DNA of 64,000 nt from Pseudoalteromonas luteoviolacea H33-S (GTDB taxonomy: Bacteria; Pseudomonadota; Gammaproteobacteria; Enterobacterales; Alteromonadaceae), in contig NZ_AUXY01000089.1 of the NCBI RefSeq assembly GCF_001625695.1, forward strand, positions 1-64,000, read 5' to 3'. The notes beneath the pieces were generated by a model that saw only the letters and a list, made by a program, of their open reading frames with translations, searched no databases and was not told the origin of the DNA. Of this stretch, positions 9,468 through 18,476 are shown piece by piece (the first letter of the stretch is position 1; each line of letters starts with the position of its first letter). A program made the position numbers and the translations under genes.

Positions 9468-9555
9468 GCTTGTTCCCTACGCAGGCATTAACCTGATCAG
9501 GTCCACGGATCCCGCAATACAGCGATCTCAGCCCAAAAGGGCACTCCGACAAGTA
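9468..9555 (-). promoter_or_regulatory. TPP riboswitch (THI element) of thiC operon
   Basis: On the minus strand the conserved THI-box elements are in order: GGAGTGCC and GGGCTGAGATC near the 5' side, then GACCTGATC (written ACCTGATCAGGT within the element) and AATGCCTGCGTAGGGAA at the 3' side. These match the universally conserved TPP aptamer core. It lies about 185 nt upstream of the thiC start codon. Binding of thiamin pyrophosphate is expected to reduce expression of the whole thi operon. I do not see an unambiguous terminator in the expression platform, so translational or long-range control is possible. Confidence 0.95.
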
Positions 9556-9590
9556 ACGAATTGAGACAAAGTCTACTGAATGTCACCCCA

Positions 9591-9998
9591 TTAGTCAAAG
9601 CGACCTTCAACCAATTTAAAGTGCCATTCAAGGTCAGAACTTAAAATCAACTCACTTTGTGTATATTGCATAGGCGCCCCAATTTGGAGCATGTTTAAAA
9701 ATGCATCCTCTCGCTCGTTGGTCGCTGCATCACATAGCTTTCTGGTCATACCAATATTAGATACAAATAATTGTCCGTCTTTGATTTCAGCTTGGCCAAA
9801 AAAGCGATTGCAACCAGCAAAACCATTAACACGAAAAGCATCTAAAAATTCGATACGGATGGGGTTATTTTTGACGTTCATATCATCAGATATAAACTGC
9901 CAGCTTGAATATTTGAGTGTATCTGCGTTTACCGTCCCTGTACTTGAGCATCCCATCAAAACCACACTCAACAAGCATAATAAAAAGGAATATTTCAT
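9591..9998 (-). CDS. META domain lipoprotein (HslJ-like)
   Basis: A 135 residue protein with a lipoprotein signal peptide: the lipobox is LMGC with Cys17 as the lipidation site. The mature part has the META/HslJ pattern, with WQFISDD at the start, then NGFAGCNRFFG and ISNIG-like VSNIGMTRKLC, where the paired cysteines may form a disulfide. HslJ-type proteins are linked to novobiocin resistance and envelope stress in E. coli, but the biochemical function of this one is unknown. It is probably monocistronic, lying between the TPP riboswitch and a thioesterase gene on the same strand. Confidence 0.75.
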   Translation of the reverse strand: MKYSFLLCLLSVVLMGCSSTGTVNADTLKYSSWQFISDDMNVKNNPIRIEFLDAFRVNGFAGCNRFFGQAEIKDGQLFVSNIGMTRKLCDAATNEREDAFLNMLQIGAPMQYTQSELILSSDLEWHFKLVEGRFD

Positions 9999-10095
9999 GG
10001 TAAACCAATCGTTTGATAATCAGTGCTAATTATAACGCTTGGCAGCACAGAATAGGCAGTAAAAATATGTAATAAATTGCCTATCCTGTTAAAAA

Positions 10096-10488
10096 TTACG
10101 AAAATAGTTGCTCTATTTCCTGAGGTAGGAACGGACGACCCCGCTCATTGACAGATGTACCTGTTACGATAGCATCCAACATCAGTTTATCATCTCGGCT
10201 TCTTAGTACTTTTTGATGGAATGCAAACTTCAGTTTACTGACTTTCTCCACTTCAACTTCGACATAAAACGCATCACCTGGGCGAAGGGAATCTTTGTAA
10301 TTCATCTCAGAGCGGATCACAACCAAGTTTACTTTTTGCTCAGCTAACGCTGCGAAATCGATATTTTTATGCGCTAAAAATTCATGTCGCGCATGCTCTA
10401 AATAGTTAAAATACACACTGTTGTTCACGATCCCTTGCAGGTCACACTCATAATCTCTTACTTTAAAGTCAACTTTAAACGTCATCAT
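10096..10488 (-). CDS. Acyl-CoA thioesterase, 4HBT/YbgC-type hotdog fold
   Basis: This small cytoplasmic hotdog-fold enzyme is predicted to hydrolyse acyl-CoA thioesters. The signature is near the N-terminus: DYECDLQGIVNNSVYFNYLE resembles the D-x-x-G-V-NN-x-Y active-site stretch of 4-hydroxybenzoyl-CoA thioesterases. Note that the second part reads DLQG rather than the common D-x-x-GH. The length of 130 residues fits the single-domain family. It is divergent from the TonB-dependent receptor gene, and there is no pathway context that would fix the substrate. Confidence 0.82.
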   Translation of the reverse strand: MMTFKVDFKVRDYECDLQGIVNNSVYFNYLEHARHEFLAHKNIDFAALAEQKVNLVVIRSEMNYKDSLRPGDAFYVEVEVEKVSKLKFAFHQKVLRSRDDKLMLDAIVTGTSVNERGRPFLPQEIEQLFS

Positions 10489-10592
10489 TCGTCCTCAAAT
10501 TAGATTGCAAAAGTTTATAACACAATTTTTCAGTCATCTGGTCGGGCTTTTGCTAAACTAGTGCGCAACTAATACGGGACATATATAAACGA

Positions 10593-12707
10593 ATGAAATT
10601 AAAACTCTCTTTACTCACCATGGGTCTGATGGTGGCATTTTCTAGCTCAGCGAATGAAACAAACTCTATAGCAACAAATAGTATTGAAACCATTGAAGTT
10701 AGTGGAGACTTTCAGCAAGAATCTCTACAAACATTAAGTGCAAGTGCCTCTGTCTTTGGTGAAACGCAAATTACTACACGTGGCGCTAGCTACTTAGATG
10801 AAATCCTCAACAGCGCAGCCAATGTCAACTTTACTGCTGGCGCTTCTCGTGGACGCTTTGTGCAAATCCGTGGGGTTGGCCTGCGCTCACAATTTGTTGA
10901 TCCAATCACACCCAGTGTGGGCGTTTTAATCGACAATATTAACTATTCTGGCCTAGGTGGCAGTGCGTTGCTATTCGATGCGGATCAAGTCGCTATTTAT
11001 CGAGGTCCTCAAGGCACTAAATTTGGTGCAGACGCCATGGGCGGGATCATTGATATTCACTCAAATTCACCTGCCCAAGCGCCCAGTCTCAACCTTAAGT
11101 TAGGCGCTGCAAATTATGGCACACACGAAGCAGGCGTTGCGGTCGGTGCAGGTCTGACTGACACGATTGCCGCACGTGCCAGTATTTATCAAAAGCAATC
11201 TGATGGCTTTGTAGAGAATGTGTACTTAGACGAAGACACTCAGGATTTAGATGAAAGCATCGCAAGATTTAAACTCAACTATGCTGCGAGCGACGATTTA
11301 AAGCTAGACTTTGCCTATCACCACATTGATATTGAGAATGGCTATGATGGCTTTACTTTAGACAATACACGCCAAAGTGTTGCAAGCCAGCCCGGCCAGG
11401 ATACACAACAAAGTGATGCATTCTCTTTAACCGCTGACTACACAGGTTTATCTTCTGTCGACATTGAAATACTTACTAGTGGTCTGCAAGCTGATACCGT
11501 ATACAGCTATGATGAAGACTGGGTTTGTGCAGATTTAGCGCAACCGTCACTGTGTGAAGCTGGCCTTCACCCAGATCATATCGCTTACTATGGCCAATAC
11601 TTTGACAAGTATGCGAGAGACCATGAGAGAGGCTCGGCCGAAGTAAGAATTAAAAGCAAAGATAGGTCTTGGGTCGTTGGTATAGTGAGTCGCAGACATG
11701 ATGTCGATTTGGACCGTAATAGAGGCAAACATGGTGACTTCCCAGCACAGTTTAAATCTAACTTCGAAACACAAAACCATGCCTTATTTGCACATAAAGT
11801 CACACAGCTACAAGATGATGTCAGACTAATTACAGGTATTCGCGTTGAGTCATATTCAAGTGATTACATGGACAGCAATGCATTCGACTTAGACACAGAT
11901 GATACTATGGTCGGTGGCAAGGTTGCGCTTGAGTACCAAGTTGTGCCACAAACGATGATCTATACCAGCTTAAATCGCGGTTACAAAGTAGGTGGTGTGA
12001 ACGGTGAAGCACTTGCTAAAGCCAAAGATGATGGCATCACAATTCCACAATCAGGCTTCACATTCGACCCTGAGTACCTCTGGAATCTTGAGTTTGGTGT
12101 TAAAGGACAATCTGAAGACAAGCGCCATACTTTAAACCTCAGCGCATTTTATATGCATAGAGAAGACATGCAGTTAAAGCAATGGCAATTAGAAGGCGTG
12201 CAATTTGCCGGATTTATTAGCAATGCTGGCAAAGGCACAAATTATGGCCTTGAAATCGAGGGGACCAGCCAACTGCTTGATGCACTGTCACTGCAATATA
12301 GTGTTGGTTATTTAGATACCAAGATTGAGGACTTCATTACTGTGAATGGCGACGATTTTGATGGCCGCGAACAAGCACAGTCACCAAAGTATCAATATGC
12401 CTTTAGCTTTGTCTATGACGTTACCAATAACATCAGTGCACAATTAGGATTTGAAGGTAAAGATGACTACTTCTTCTCTGATAGTCATGATGCTCAAGCG
12501 CCAAACCAGAACCTGATCAATGCCAGTGTTTCATACTACAGTGAAAGCTGGAGCTTAACGGCATGGGGTCGTAACTTAGCAGATAGAGACGTACCTGTAC
12601 GTGGCTTCCAATTTGGTAATGATCCGAGAAATGGCTGGGAAACGGATACGTACGTACAGTATGCAGAGCCTCGTGTATATGGCTTAACGTTTAACTATAC
12701 ACTTTAA
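10593..12707 (+). CDS. TonB-dependent outer-membrane receptor
   Basis: A 704 residue outer-membrane beta-barrel that imports a ligand using TonB energy. It has a cleavable signal peptide ending near SSSANE and a plug domain (about residues 45-165) containing RGVGLRSQF and YRGPQGTKFGADAMGGIID. The rest is a barrel with repeated amphipathic strands and the late segment ARNLADRDVPVRGF-like WGRNLADRD typical of the family. It is monocistronic: preceded by a thioesterase on the other strand and followed by a strong terminator. No Fur-box-like site or enzyme neighbour was recognised, so the ligand is unknown. Confidence 0.9.
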   Translation: MKLKLSLLTMGLMVAFSSSANETNSIATNSIETIEVSGDFQQESLQTLSASASVFGETQITTRGASYLDEILNSAANVNFTAGASRGRFVQIRGVGLRSQFVDPITPSVGVLIDNINYSGLGGSALLFDADQVAIYRGPQGTKFGADAMGGIIDIHSNSPAQAPSLNLKLGAANYGTHEAGVAVGAGLTDTIAARASIYQKQSDGFVENVYLDEDTQDLDESIARFKLNYAASDDLKLDFAYHHIDIENGYDGFTLDNTRQSVASQPGQDTQQSDAFSLTADYTGLSSVDIEILTSGLQADTVYSYDEDWVCADLAQPSLCEAGLHPDHIAYYGQYFDKYARDHERGSAEVRIKSKDRSWVVGIVSRRHDVDLDRNRGKHGDFPAQFKSNFETQNHALFAHKVTQLQDDVRLITGIRVESYSSDYMDSNAFDLDTDDTMVGGKVALEYQVVPQTMIYTSLNRGYKVGGVNGEALAKAKDDGITIPQSGFTFDPEYLWNLEFGVKGQSEDKRHTLNLSAFYMHREDMQLKQWQLEGVQFAGFISNAGKGTNYGLEIEGTSQLLDALSLQYSVGYLDTKIEDFITVNGDDFDGREQAQSPKYQYAFSFVYDVTNNISAQLGFEGKDDYFFSDSHDAQAPNQNLINASVSYYSESWSLTAWGRNLADRDVPVRGFQFGNDPRNGWETDTYVQYAEPRVYGLTFNYTL

Positions 12708-12710
12708 TAA

Positions 12711-12736
12711 AAAACGGCGCTTAAAGCGCCGTTTTT
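12711..12736. terminator. Bidirectional terminator after TonB receptor / speD
   Basis: A perfect stem AAAACGGCGCT ... AGCGCCGTTTT with a very short loop is flanked by A and T runs on both sides. It lies between the convergent TonB-dependent receptor and speD genes and can serve both. Confidence 0.88.
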
Positions 12737-12752
12737 ACTGTTATCTTTGGCT

Positions 12753-13562
12753 TTATTCTGGATCTGGTAAATTTCTACCGTAAAAGACTTCTTGAATTTC
12801 ACGATTTAATTTATTACGGATCTCTTCTTCTTCCTCATCAGTGAGCTCATCCGTTGTAATACCGAATAGATAGGTATTCAAATCGGTTTCTTTAAGCATC
12901 ATCTTAGTGTGGAACAAGTTCTCTTGATACACGTTCACGTCGACCATTTGGTAAGCGTCTTTTGTATCTTCAGTCATAAAGTTCTGAATTGAGTGAATTG
13001 GGTGATCAATATAGTGTTTTACACCATTCACATCACGGGTAAAGCCACGTACTCGGTAATCGATTGTCACCACGTCTGACTCAAGCGAGTGAATTAAAAA
13101 ATTCAGCGCTTTAAGCGGAGAAATAATGCCACAGGTAGACACTTCAATGTCCGCTCTAAACGTACAGATCCCATCGTGCGGGTGCGCTTCAGGATAAGTA
13201 TGAACACAAATATGGCTTTTATCCAAATGAGCCACAACTGAATCAGGTAAAGGTCCAGGTGTTTCCTGAGAATGTGGCATCGTCCCCTCTACCGGCTCCT
13301 CAGATACCAAGATAGTCACACTGGCGCCCTGTGGGTCATAATCTTGACGAGCGATGTTCAAGACATTCGCACCAATAATATCGACAACTTCCTTCAGAAT
13401 ATCCGTTAAACGCTCAGCACTATACTGTTCGTCAATATATTCGATATATTCTTTTCGCTGTTGCTCAGTTTTGGCGTAGCAAATATCGTAGATACTAAAG
13501 CTTAAACTCTTTGTTAAGTTGTTAAAGCCGTGGAGTTTAATTTTATTAAAGGGCTTGTTCAC
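12753..13562 (-). CDS. speD: S-adenosylmethionine decarboxylase proenzyme SpeD
   Basis: SpeD decarboxylates S-adenosylmethionine to give the aminopropyl donor for spermidine-type polyamines. It is a pyruvoyl enzyme made by self-cleavage: Lys115-Ser116 in LDKSHICVHTYPE is the expected cut site, with Ser116 becoming the pyruvoyl group. The 269 residue length and the sequence match the longer E. coli-type class 1A enzyme rather than the short bacterial form. The C-terminus is markedly acidic (DELTDEEEEEIR). speE is not adjacent, so the aminopropyl acceptor cannot be told from this window. Confidence 0.94.
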   Translation of the reverse strand: MNKPFNKIKLHGFNNLTKSLSFSIYDICYAKTEQQRKEYIEYIDEQYSAERLTDILKEVVDIIGANVLNIARQDYDPQGASVTILVSEEPVEGTMPHSQETPGPLPDSVVAHLDKSHICVHTYPEAHPHDGICTFRADIEVSTCGIISPLKALNFLIHSLESDVVTIDYRVRGFTRDVNGVKHYIDHPIHSIQNFMTEDTKDAYQMVDVNVYQENLFHTKMMLKETDLNTYLFGITTDELTDEEEEEIRNKLNREIQEVFYGRNLPDPE

Positions 13563-13648
13563 GATAGACCCACCTTAAAACAAGAAAATCTGCGCTGCAG
13601 AACTAAAAGTTCGCGGATTTTATACGAAAAGTAACAGCTTAAAAAGCG

Positions 13649-14062
13649 TTATTTTTCTTCGCTTTGTACAACCTCGTGGGTATGCGTAATTTCCACTGCT
13701 TTTTCAAGCATTAAGGCAACTGAGCAGTACTTTTCGGCAGACAAATTAACGGCGCGAGCAAGGTGCTTTTCAGACACATTGTCACCCGTAACTACAAAGT
13801 GTAGATTGATTTTGGTGAATACTCTAGGCGCAGATTCTGCACGCTCTGCAGAAAGTTCGACTTCCACACTCTCAACAGATTGTTTTGCTTTCTTAAGAAT
13901 GCTGACAACATCCACAGATGCACAACTGCCCGCCGACATTAATACCATTTCCATCGGACTAGGCGCTGCACTGTCAGCACCTGCATCAAATACCACATTA
14001 TGACCAGAGTGAGAGCGGCCTAAAAATGTATCGCCACCAACCCATTTTACACTTGCTTGCAT
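13649..14062 (-). CDS. OsmC family protein (YhfA-like)
   Basis: A 137 residue OsmC/Ohr-fold protein. Members reduce organic hydroperoxides with two cysteines; here Cys47 in AGSCASVDVV and a second cysteine in AEKYCSVALMLEKA are in the expected relative positions. It looks closer to the YhfA branch than to Ohr because the first motif is AGSCAS-D. The substrate is not established for this branch. A strong hairpin separates it from the DUF3802 gene upstream on the same strand, so it may be transcribed alone. Confidence 0.85.
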   Translation of the reverse strand: MQASVKWVGGDTFLGRSHSGHNVVFDAGADSAAPSPMEMVLMSAGSCASVDVVSILKKAKQSVESVEVELSAERAESAPRVFTKINLHFVVTGDNVSEKHLARAVNLSAEKYCSVALMLEKAVEITHTHEVVQSEEK

Positions 14063-14080
14063 AGTACACCTTCTAAAACC

Positions 14081-14108
14081 AATAACACCGCCATAAGGCG
14101 GTGTTATT
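14081..14108 (-). terminator. Hairpin between DUF3802 gene and osmC-like gene
   Basis: A 12 bp perfect stem (AATAACACCGCC / GGCGGTGTTATT, 4 nt loop) follows the stop of the DUF3802 gene. The minus-strand downstream sequence, GGTTTTAG, is only weakly T-rich, so this is either a weak terminator or an mRNA 3'-end stabiliser. Confidence 0.5.
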
Positions 14109-14130
14109 AAAAATATAAATCTATTCCAGC

Positions 14131-14499
14131 TTACTGAATGGCAGAATCAAATAAATTTTTAACCAAACCAGCAAACTCTTCGATAAACTCTTGTTGTTCT
14201 TCTGTCACACGTTGATCAACAACACTTGATAACACTTCCTGTAGGTCGTACACAATGCCATCAACTTCACGTACGATCAAGCCGCGCTGCTCGGTTGATA
14301 AGCCAGTGTGCTGTTCACACAAACGGATCACATGCTCAGCGATAACGTCTTCAATTAATTCAACGACCTTAGGTGCATTCGGCTTTACCACACCCGGCTT
14401 TTCAAACAAGGCTAAATTTTGTGTCAGATACATGACTAACTCATCATATCCTTGTTTATCTAAAACCATATATTGCCCACCTGAGTTTACCAATGACAT
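14131..14499 (-). CDS. DUF3802-like small acidic protein
   Basis: A 122 residue soluble protein with no signal peptide or membrane segment. It is acidic and mostly helical in appearance, with segments VVELIEDVIAEHVI and QEFIEEFAGLVKNLF near the C-terminus. It resembles the uncharacterised DUF3802 family of Vibrio, Shewanella and Pseudoalteromonas; I make that assignment from memory of the family pattern, so it is tentative. No function is known. It is bounded by hairpins on both sides and is probably monocistronic. Confidence 0.62.
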   Translation of the reverse strand: MSLVNSGGQYMVLDKQGYDELVMYLTQNLALFEKPGVVKPNAPKVVELIEDVIAEHVIRLCEQHTGLSTEQRGLIVREVDGIVYDLQEVLSSVVDQRVTEEQQEFIEEFAGLVKNLFDSAIQ

Positions 14500-14560
14500 C
14501 TCCTATTGATTTAAGCAGAAACTTGATCTGATTGCTACTTTTGAGCGACCCTGAAAAATA

Positions 14561-14586
14561 AAAAAAGCAGCAAATGCTGCTTTTTA
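14561..14586 (-). terminator. Terminator of the ast operon
   Basis: On the minus strand the hairpin AAAAAGCAGCA ... TGCTGCTTTTTTT has a long T run. It lies 79 nt after the astD stop codon and would end the astC-astA-astD transcript. The A-rich other side could also work in the plus direction. Confidence 0.8.
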
Positions 14587-14664
14587 AGAATAAAGCGTGA
14601 GACTTAATCTCCGCATCACAACATTGCATTTAGCCATGTTGTGAATTACCTAATGCAGGTAATT

Positions 14665-16137
14665 TTAATCTAATGATAGGCCTGGACTCAAGCTTCCTGG
14701 TAATGTAACTTTTTCAAGTTCAACAGAAGCAACTGGGTATGCGCAGTAATCTGCTGCATAATATGCACTTGCTCTGTGGTTACCAGATGCGCCAATACCA
14801 CCAAATGGAGCAGCACTTGATGCACCCGTGATTGGACGGTTCCAGTTAACAATACCCGCACGAATACGACGTAAGAAATGGTCATAATCTGCTTCATTGT
14901 CACTTAATAGACCTGCTGATAAACCAAAGCTAGTATCATTCGCAAGCTCAATAGCCGCGTCAAAGTCAGTGTAACGGAATACTTTCAGTAGCGGACCGAA
15001 GTGCTCATCATCAGGGAAGTCTGCAACCTTAGTACATTCGATGATGCCAGGTGTAACAAAGCCAGTACCCGCTGTGTGCGTCAGCTCAAGTAAGCTCTCT
15101 GCGCCAAGGTCGATAAGTTGCTGCTGTGCTGCAACCATACCAGCCGCCGCCGCTTCAGAAATCATAGAGCCCATGAAAGGCTGATCAGCATCGTCAAAGT
15201 TACCAATCTTAATCGCTTTCGTTGCACGTAATAGCTGCGCTAGGATTGCATCGCCCTGCTCACCGTGAGGCAAAAACAATTTACGCGCACAGGTACAACG
15301 CTGACCGCTTGAGATAAATGCAGACTGGATAATATCGTGCACAACCGCTTTAGTATCTGTCACATCTTTGACGATTAATGGGTTATTACCACCCATCTCA
15401 AGCGCTAAGATTTTGCCAGGTTGACCGGCAAATTGCTCATGCAGGAAGTGACCTGTGCGAGATGACCCCGTAAAGAATAAACCATCGATGTTTTTGTGCG
15501 ATGCAAGTGCTTTACCTGTATCCACTTCGCCTTGTACTAGGTTAATAACACCAGCTGGTAGGCCTGCTTTTTCCCAAAGCTTTAATGTCAGCTCAGCAAC
15601 ATATGGCGTTAATTCAGACGGCTTAAATACCACAGTGTTACCAGCAATAAGCGCAGGTACAATGTGACCATTAGGCAAGTGGCCAGGGAAGTTATAAGGG
15701 CCAAATACCGCAACAACACCATGTGCTTTATGGCGAATAACAGCACGACCTACAGGCATTGCATTTTCTACTACACCGGTACGCTCATTATAAGCTTTTT
15801 CTGAAATGGCAATCTTACCAACCATTGCACCTGCTTCAGTACGCGTTTCCCAAAGTGGCTTACCTGTTTCTTTGGCAATTGCGATTGCAAGCTCTTCGCT
15901 GTGCTCTTTCAAAACCTCAGCAAAACGTTTAACCACGTCTAAACGTGCTTCAACGCTCAAGTCGCTCCACAGGTAATAAGCTTCGCGTGCTGATTTTACT
16001 GCGCTATCAACCTGCTCAGCAGTTGCTGCGTTTGCTGACCAGATCTGTTCATTGTTTGCTGGGTTTACAGATGCAAACTCTGCACCTTCACCCGCTGACC
16101 ATTTACCATTGATAAATTGTGCTGCATGTGTTGTCAT
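14665..16137 (-). CDS. astD: Succinylglutamate-semialdehyde dehydrogenase AstD
   Basis: AstD oxidises N-succinylglutamate semialdehyde to N-succinylglutamate with NAD+, the fourth step of the arginine succinyltransferase catabolic pathway. It is an aldehyde dehydrogenase of 490 residues. The catalytic residues are visible: Asn149 (PYNFPGH), Glu247 (LEMGGNNP) and Cys281 (SGQRCTC); the NAD-binding FTGSSRTG is also present. It follows astA by 13 nt. astB and astE are not in this window, so the pathway must be completed elsewhere. Confidence 0.95.
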   Translation of the reverse strand: MTTHAAQFINGKWSAGEGAEFASVNPANNEQIWSANAATAEQVDSAVKSAREAYYLWSDLSVEARLDVVKRFAEVLKEHSEELAIAIAKETGKPLWETRTEAGAMVGKIAISEKAYNERTGVVENAMPVGRAVIRHKAHGVVAVFGPYNFPGHLPNGHIVPALIAGNTVVFKPSELTPYVAELTLKLWEKAGLPAGVINLVQGEVDTGKALASHKNIDGLFFTGSSRTGHFLHEQFAGQPGKILALEMGGNNPLIVKDVTDTKAVVHDIIQSAFISSGQRCTCARKLFLPHGEQGDAILAQLLRATKAIKIGNFDDADQPFMGSMISEAAAAGMVAAQQQLIDLGAESLLELTHTAGTGFVTPGIIECTKVADFPDDEHFGPLLKVFRYTDFDAAIELANDTSFGLSAGLLSDNEADYDHFLRRIRAGIVNWNRPITGASSAAPFGGIGASGNHRASAYYAADYCAYPVASVELEKVTLPGSLSPGLSLD

Positions 16138-16150
16138 AATTCTTTCCCGA

Positions 16151-17179
16151 TTAAAGAGTTGCGATGCTTACAGTGTCGCCTTCAGTCACCTGAAGCGCAT
16201 TTGCCAATTCAACCGAAATGGTGATTTCTTCACCACTTTGTGGTACATCAAGCTCAACTGCCGTAGCACGATAGCCTGCTAGTTTATCATTAGCAATAAG
16301 CACTGGGGAACCATTTGTCTGTACAGGTACATTTTCAGCAATACGCACCTTGAAAAACTGTGTTGCACGAATAGTACGAATATTATCGACTTTAGCTTCT
16401 ACCGTTGGACCTGCATCAAAAATATCAACATACCCGTTAAACGTGAAACCTTCGCTTTTCAGCAATTCGATGGCTGGGCGTGTATTATCATGTACTTCAC
16501 CAACCACGGCCTGTGCATCTTCACTTAGCAAGTTTACATAAATCGGGTATTTTGGCATCAGCTCTGCGATAAATACTTTCTGGCCAATACCCGTTAAGTA
16601 ATCTGCTGTTGGGAAATCCATTGAGAAGAAATGCTCTTCCAACCACTTCCAAAATGGGCTGCTGCCATTTTCATCAGATACACCACGCATTTCTGCAATA
16701 ACAGTTTCTGCAAAGCGAGATTTATGTTGATTGATAAACATAAAACGAGATTTAGATAAAAGCTTGCCATTGAAGCCCTTACGGTACTTATCTTTTAAGA
16801 ATAAAGTACATAATTCTGTCGCACCGGTATAGTCATTACACAGCGTCAGAATATCCACTGCTTTGTAAACATTTAAAGTACGAGAAGAATGGATAACTTT
16901 ACTTAAATGATAGTGATAAAACGCGTCATCTAATCCCACTGCAGCTTCAATTGCACTGGTTCCGACAACTTCGCCCGTTTCTGAGTCTTCAAGCACAAAC
17001 AGGTAACCTTCATCAAAAGGCACATCAGTTTCTTTAGCAAAAGACGTCATAGAACGTTCAATTTTGTTTTGTAACAACTCTTCATTTAGAGGTAATGAAG
17101 TAAAACCATGCCCCGACTCTTGGGCAATGTTCAAAAGCGCTGGATAATCGCTTTTTTGGATTGGGCGAAGGATCATCAT
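16151..17179 (-). CDS. astA: Arginine N-succinyltransferase AstA
   Basis: AstA transfers succinyl from succinyl-CoA to the alpha-amino group of arginine, the entry step of the ast catabolic pathway. The protein has 342 residues, close to the 344 of E. coli, and starts with MMILRPIQKSDYPALLNIA, a GNAT-like first strand. Family segments GTSAIEAAVGL, FLKDKYRKG-NGKLLSKSRF and RGVSDENG-SPFW are present. It lies between astC and astD; an 85 nt gap containing a perfect hairpin separates it from astC. Confidence 0.95.
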   Translation of the reverse strand: MMILRPIQKSDYPALLNIAQESGHGFTSLPLNEELLQNKIERSMTSFAKETDVPFDEGYLFVLEDSETGEVVGTSAIEAAVGLDDAFYHYHLSKVIHSSRTLNVYKAVDILTLCNDYTGATELCTLFLKDKYRKGFNGKLLSKSRFMFINQHKSRFAETVIAEMRGVSDENGSSPFWKWLEEHFFSMDFPTADYLTGIGQKVFIAELMPKYPIYVNLLSEDAQAVVGEVHDNTRPAIELLKSEGFTFNGYVDIFDAGPTVEAKVDNIRTIRATQFFKVRIAENVPVQTNGSPVLIANDKLAGYRATAVELDVPQSGEEITISVELANALQVTEGDTVSIATL

Positions 17180-17213
17180 GAGCCCGCTTACTCCTCAGTA
17201 AACCTTTAGACAG

Positions 17214-17235
17214 GTGACGCTCTATCGAGCGTCAC
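17214..17235 (-). repeat. Perfect intercistronic hairpin astC-astA
   Basis: A 9 bp perfect inverted repeat, GTGACGCTC / GAGCGTCAC with a 4 nt loop, lies between astC and astA. There is no T run, so it is more likely an mRNA stabilising or processing structure than a terminator. Confidence 0.6.
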
Positions 17236-17264
17236 GTTGGTTATCGCTTGGTTTGTGCGACAAC

Positions 17265-18476
17265 TTATGCGTTATTTTCTACAACGCGAGCAACTGCTTT
17301 TTCAAAGCGTGCCATACCTTCGCGGATGTCCGCATCAGTAATAACAAGCGATGGGGTAAAGCGCACTACGTTAGCACCAGCAACCAGTGACATAACGCCT
17401 TCTTTAACACCTTCAGTTAAGAACTCTTTTGCTTTACCAGCGTATTGCTCTGTGACAACTCCACCGATCAATAAGCCTTTACCACGAATTTCAGAGAATA
17501 TGTTGTACTTGTCATTGATTGCAGTTAGTAACTCACGGAAAAGCGCTTCTTTTTCTTTTACGCCATTTAATACTTCAGGTGTATTAACTGTATCGAATGC
17601 CGCTTCTGCAACCGCACAAGCCAGTGGGTTACCACCGTATGTTGAACCATGAGTACCAATTTTAAGGTGCTGTGCAATTTCAGTTGTCGTGATCATGCCG
17701 CCGATAGGGAAACCGCCACCAAGCGCTTTTGCTGTCGTTAAGATGTCAGGTGTCACACCTAAACCTTGGTATGCATATAGCTCACCAGTACGACCAACAC
17801 CCGTTTGTACTTCATCAAAAATAAGCAATGCATTGTGCTTGTCACACAACTCACGAACGCCCTTAGCAAATTCAGTCTCAGGGGAAACGATACCACCTTC
17901 ACCTTGTAAAGGTTCCATCATCACAGCACAAGTCTTGTCAGAGATAAGCGCTTCGAATGCAGCTAGGTCATTATAGTCACAGTGGACAACATCCCCTGGC
18001 TTTGGACCAAAACCATCAGAGTATGCAGCTTGACCACCTACAGTAACCGTGAAGAAAGTACGGCCGTGGAAACCTTTGTTAAATGCGATAATTTGTGATT
18101 TTTCAGCGCCAAACTTATCTAGTGCCCAGCGACGAGCAAGTTTAAGTGCCGCTTCATTCGCTTCTGCACCAGAGTTTGCAAAGTAAACTTTATCTGCAAA
18201 TGTTGCATCAGTTAGTTTTTTAGCCAATCTAAGTGCTGGTTCATTGGTCATGACATTTGATAAGTGCCAGATTTTTTCGCCTTGCTCTTTTAATGCAGCA
18301 ACAAGCGCAGGGTGACAATGACCCAAACAGTTTACAGCGATACCACCTGCAAAATCGATGTATTCACGACCTTCTTGGTCCCAAACGCGAGAGCCTTCAC
18401 CTTTCACAGGGATAACAGCAGAAGGTGAATAGTTAGGTACCATTACTTGATCGAATAATTCACGATTAATAGTCAT
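17265..18476 (-). CDS. astC: Acetylornithine/succinylornithine aminotransferase
   Basis: This class III PLP-dependent aminotransferase acts on N2-succinylornithine in arginine breakdown; enzymes of this type (AstC/ArgD) also transaminate N-acetylornithine and can serve the DapC step of lysine synthesis. Lys250 in TTAKALGGGFP is the PLP lysine and Asp221 in FDEVQTGVGRTG pairs with the pyridine nitrogen. The 403 residue length is normal. Placement ahead of astA and astD favours AstC, but in this group one gene often does both jobs and may be named argD. It lies downstream of pabA and the HDOD gene on the same strand. Confidence 0.93.
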   Translation of the reverse strand: MTINRELFDQVMVPNYSPSAVIPVKGEGSRVWDQEGREYIDFAGGIAVNCLGHCHPALVAALKEQGEKIWHLSNVMTNEPALRLAKKLTDATFADKVYFANSGAEANEAALKLARRWALDKFGAEKSQIIAFNKGFHGRTFFTVTVGGQAAYSDGFGPKPGDVVHCDYNDLAAFEALISDKTCAVMMEPLQGEGGIVSPETEFAKGVRELCDKHNALLIFDEVQTGVGRTGELYAYQGLGVTPDILTTAKALGGGFPIGGMITTTEIAQHLKIGTHGSTYGGNPLACAVAEAAFDTVNTPEVLNGVKEKEALFRELLTAINDKYNIFSEIRGKGLLIGGVVTEQYAGKAKEFLTEGVKEGVMSLVAGANVVRFTPSLVITDADIREGMARFEKAVARVVENNA

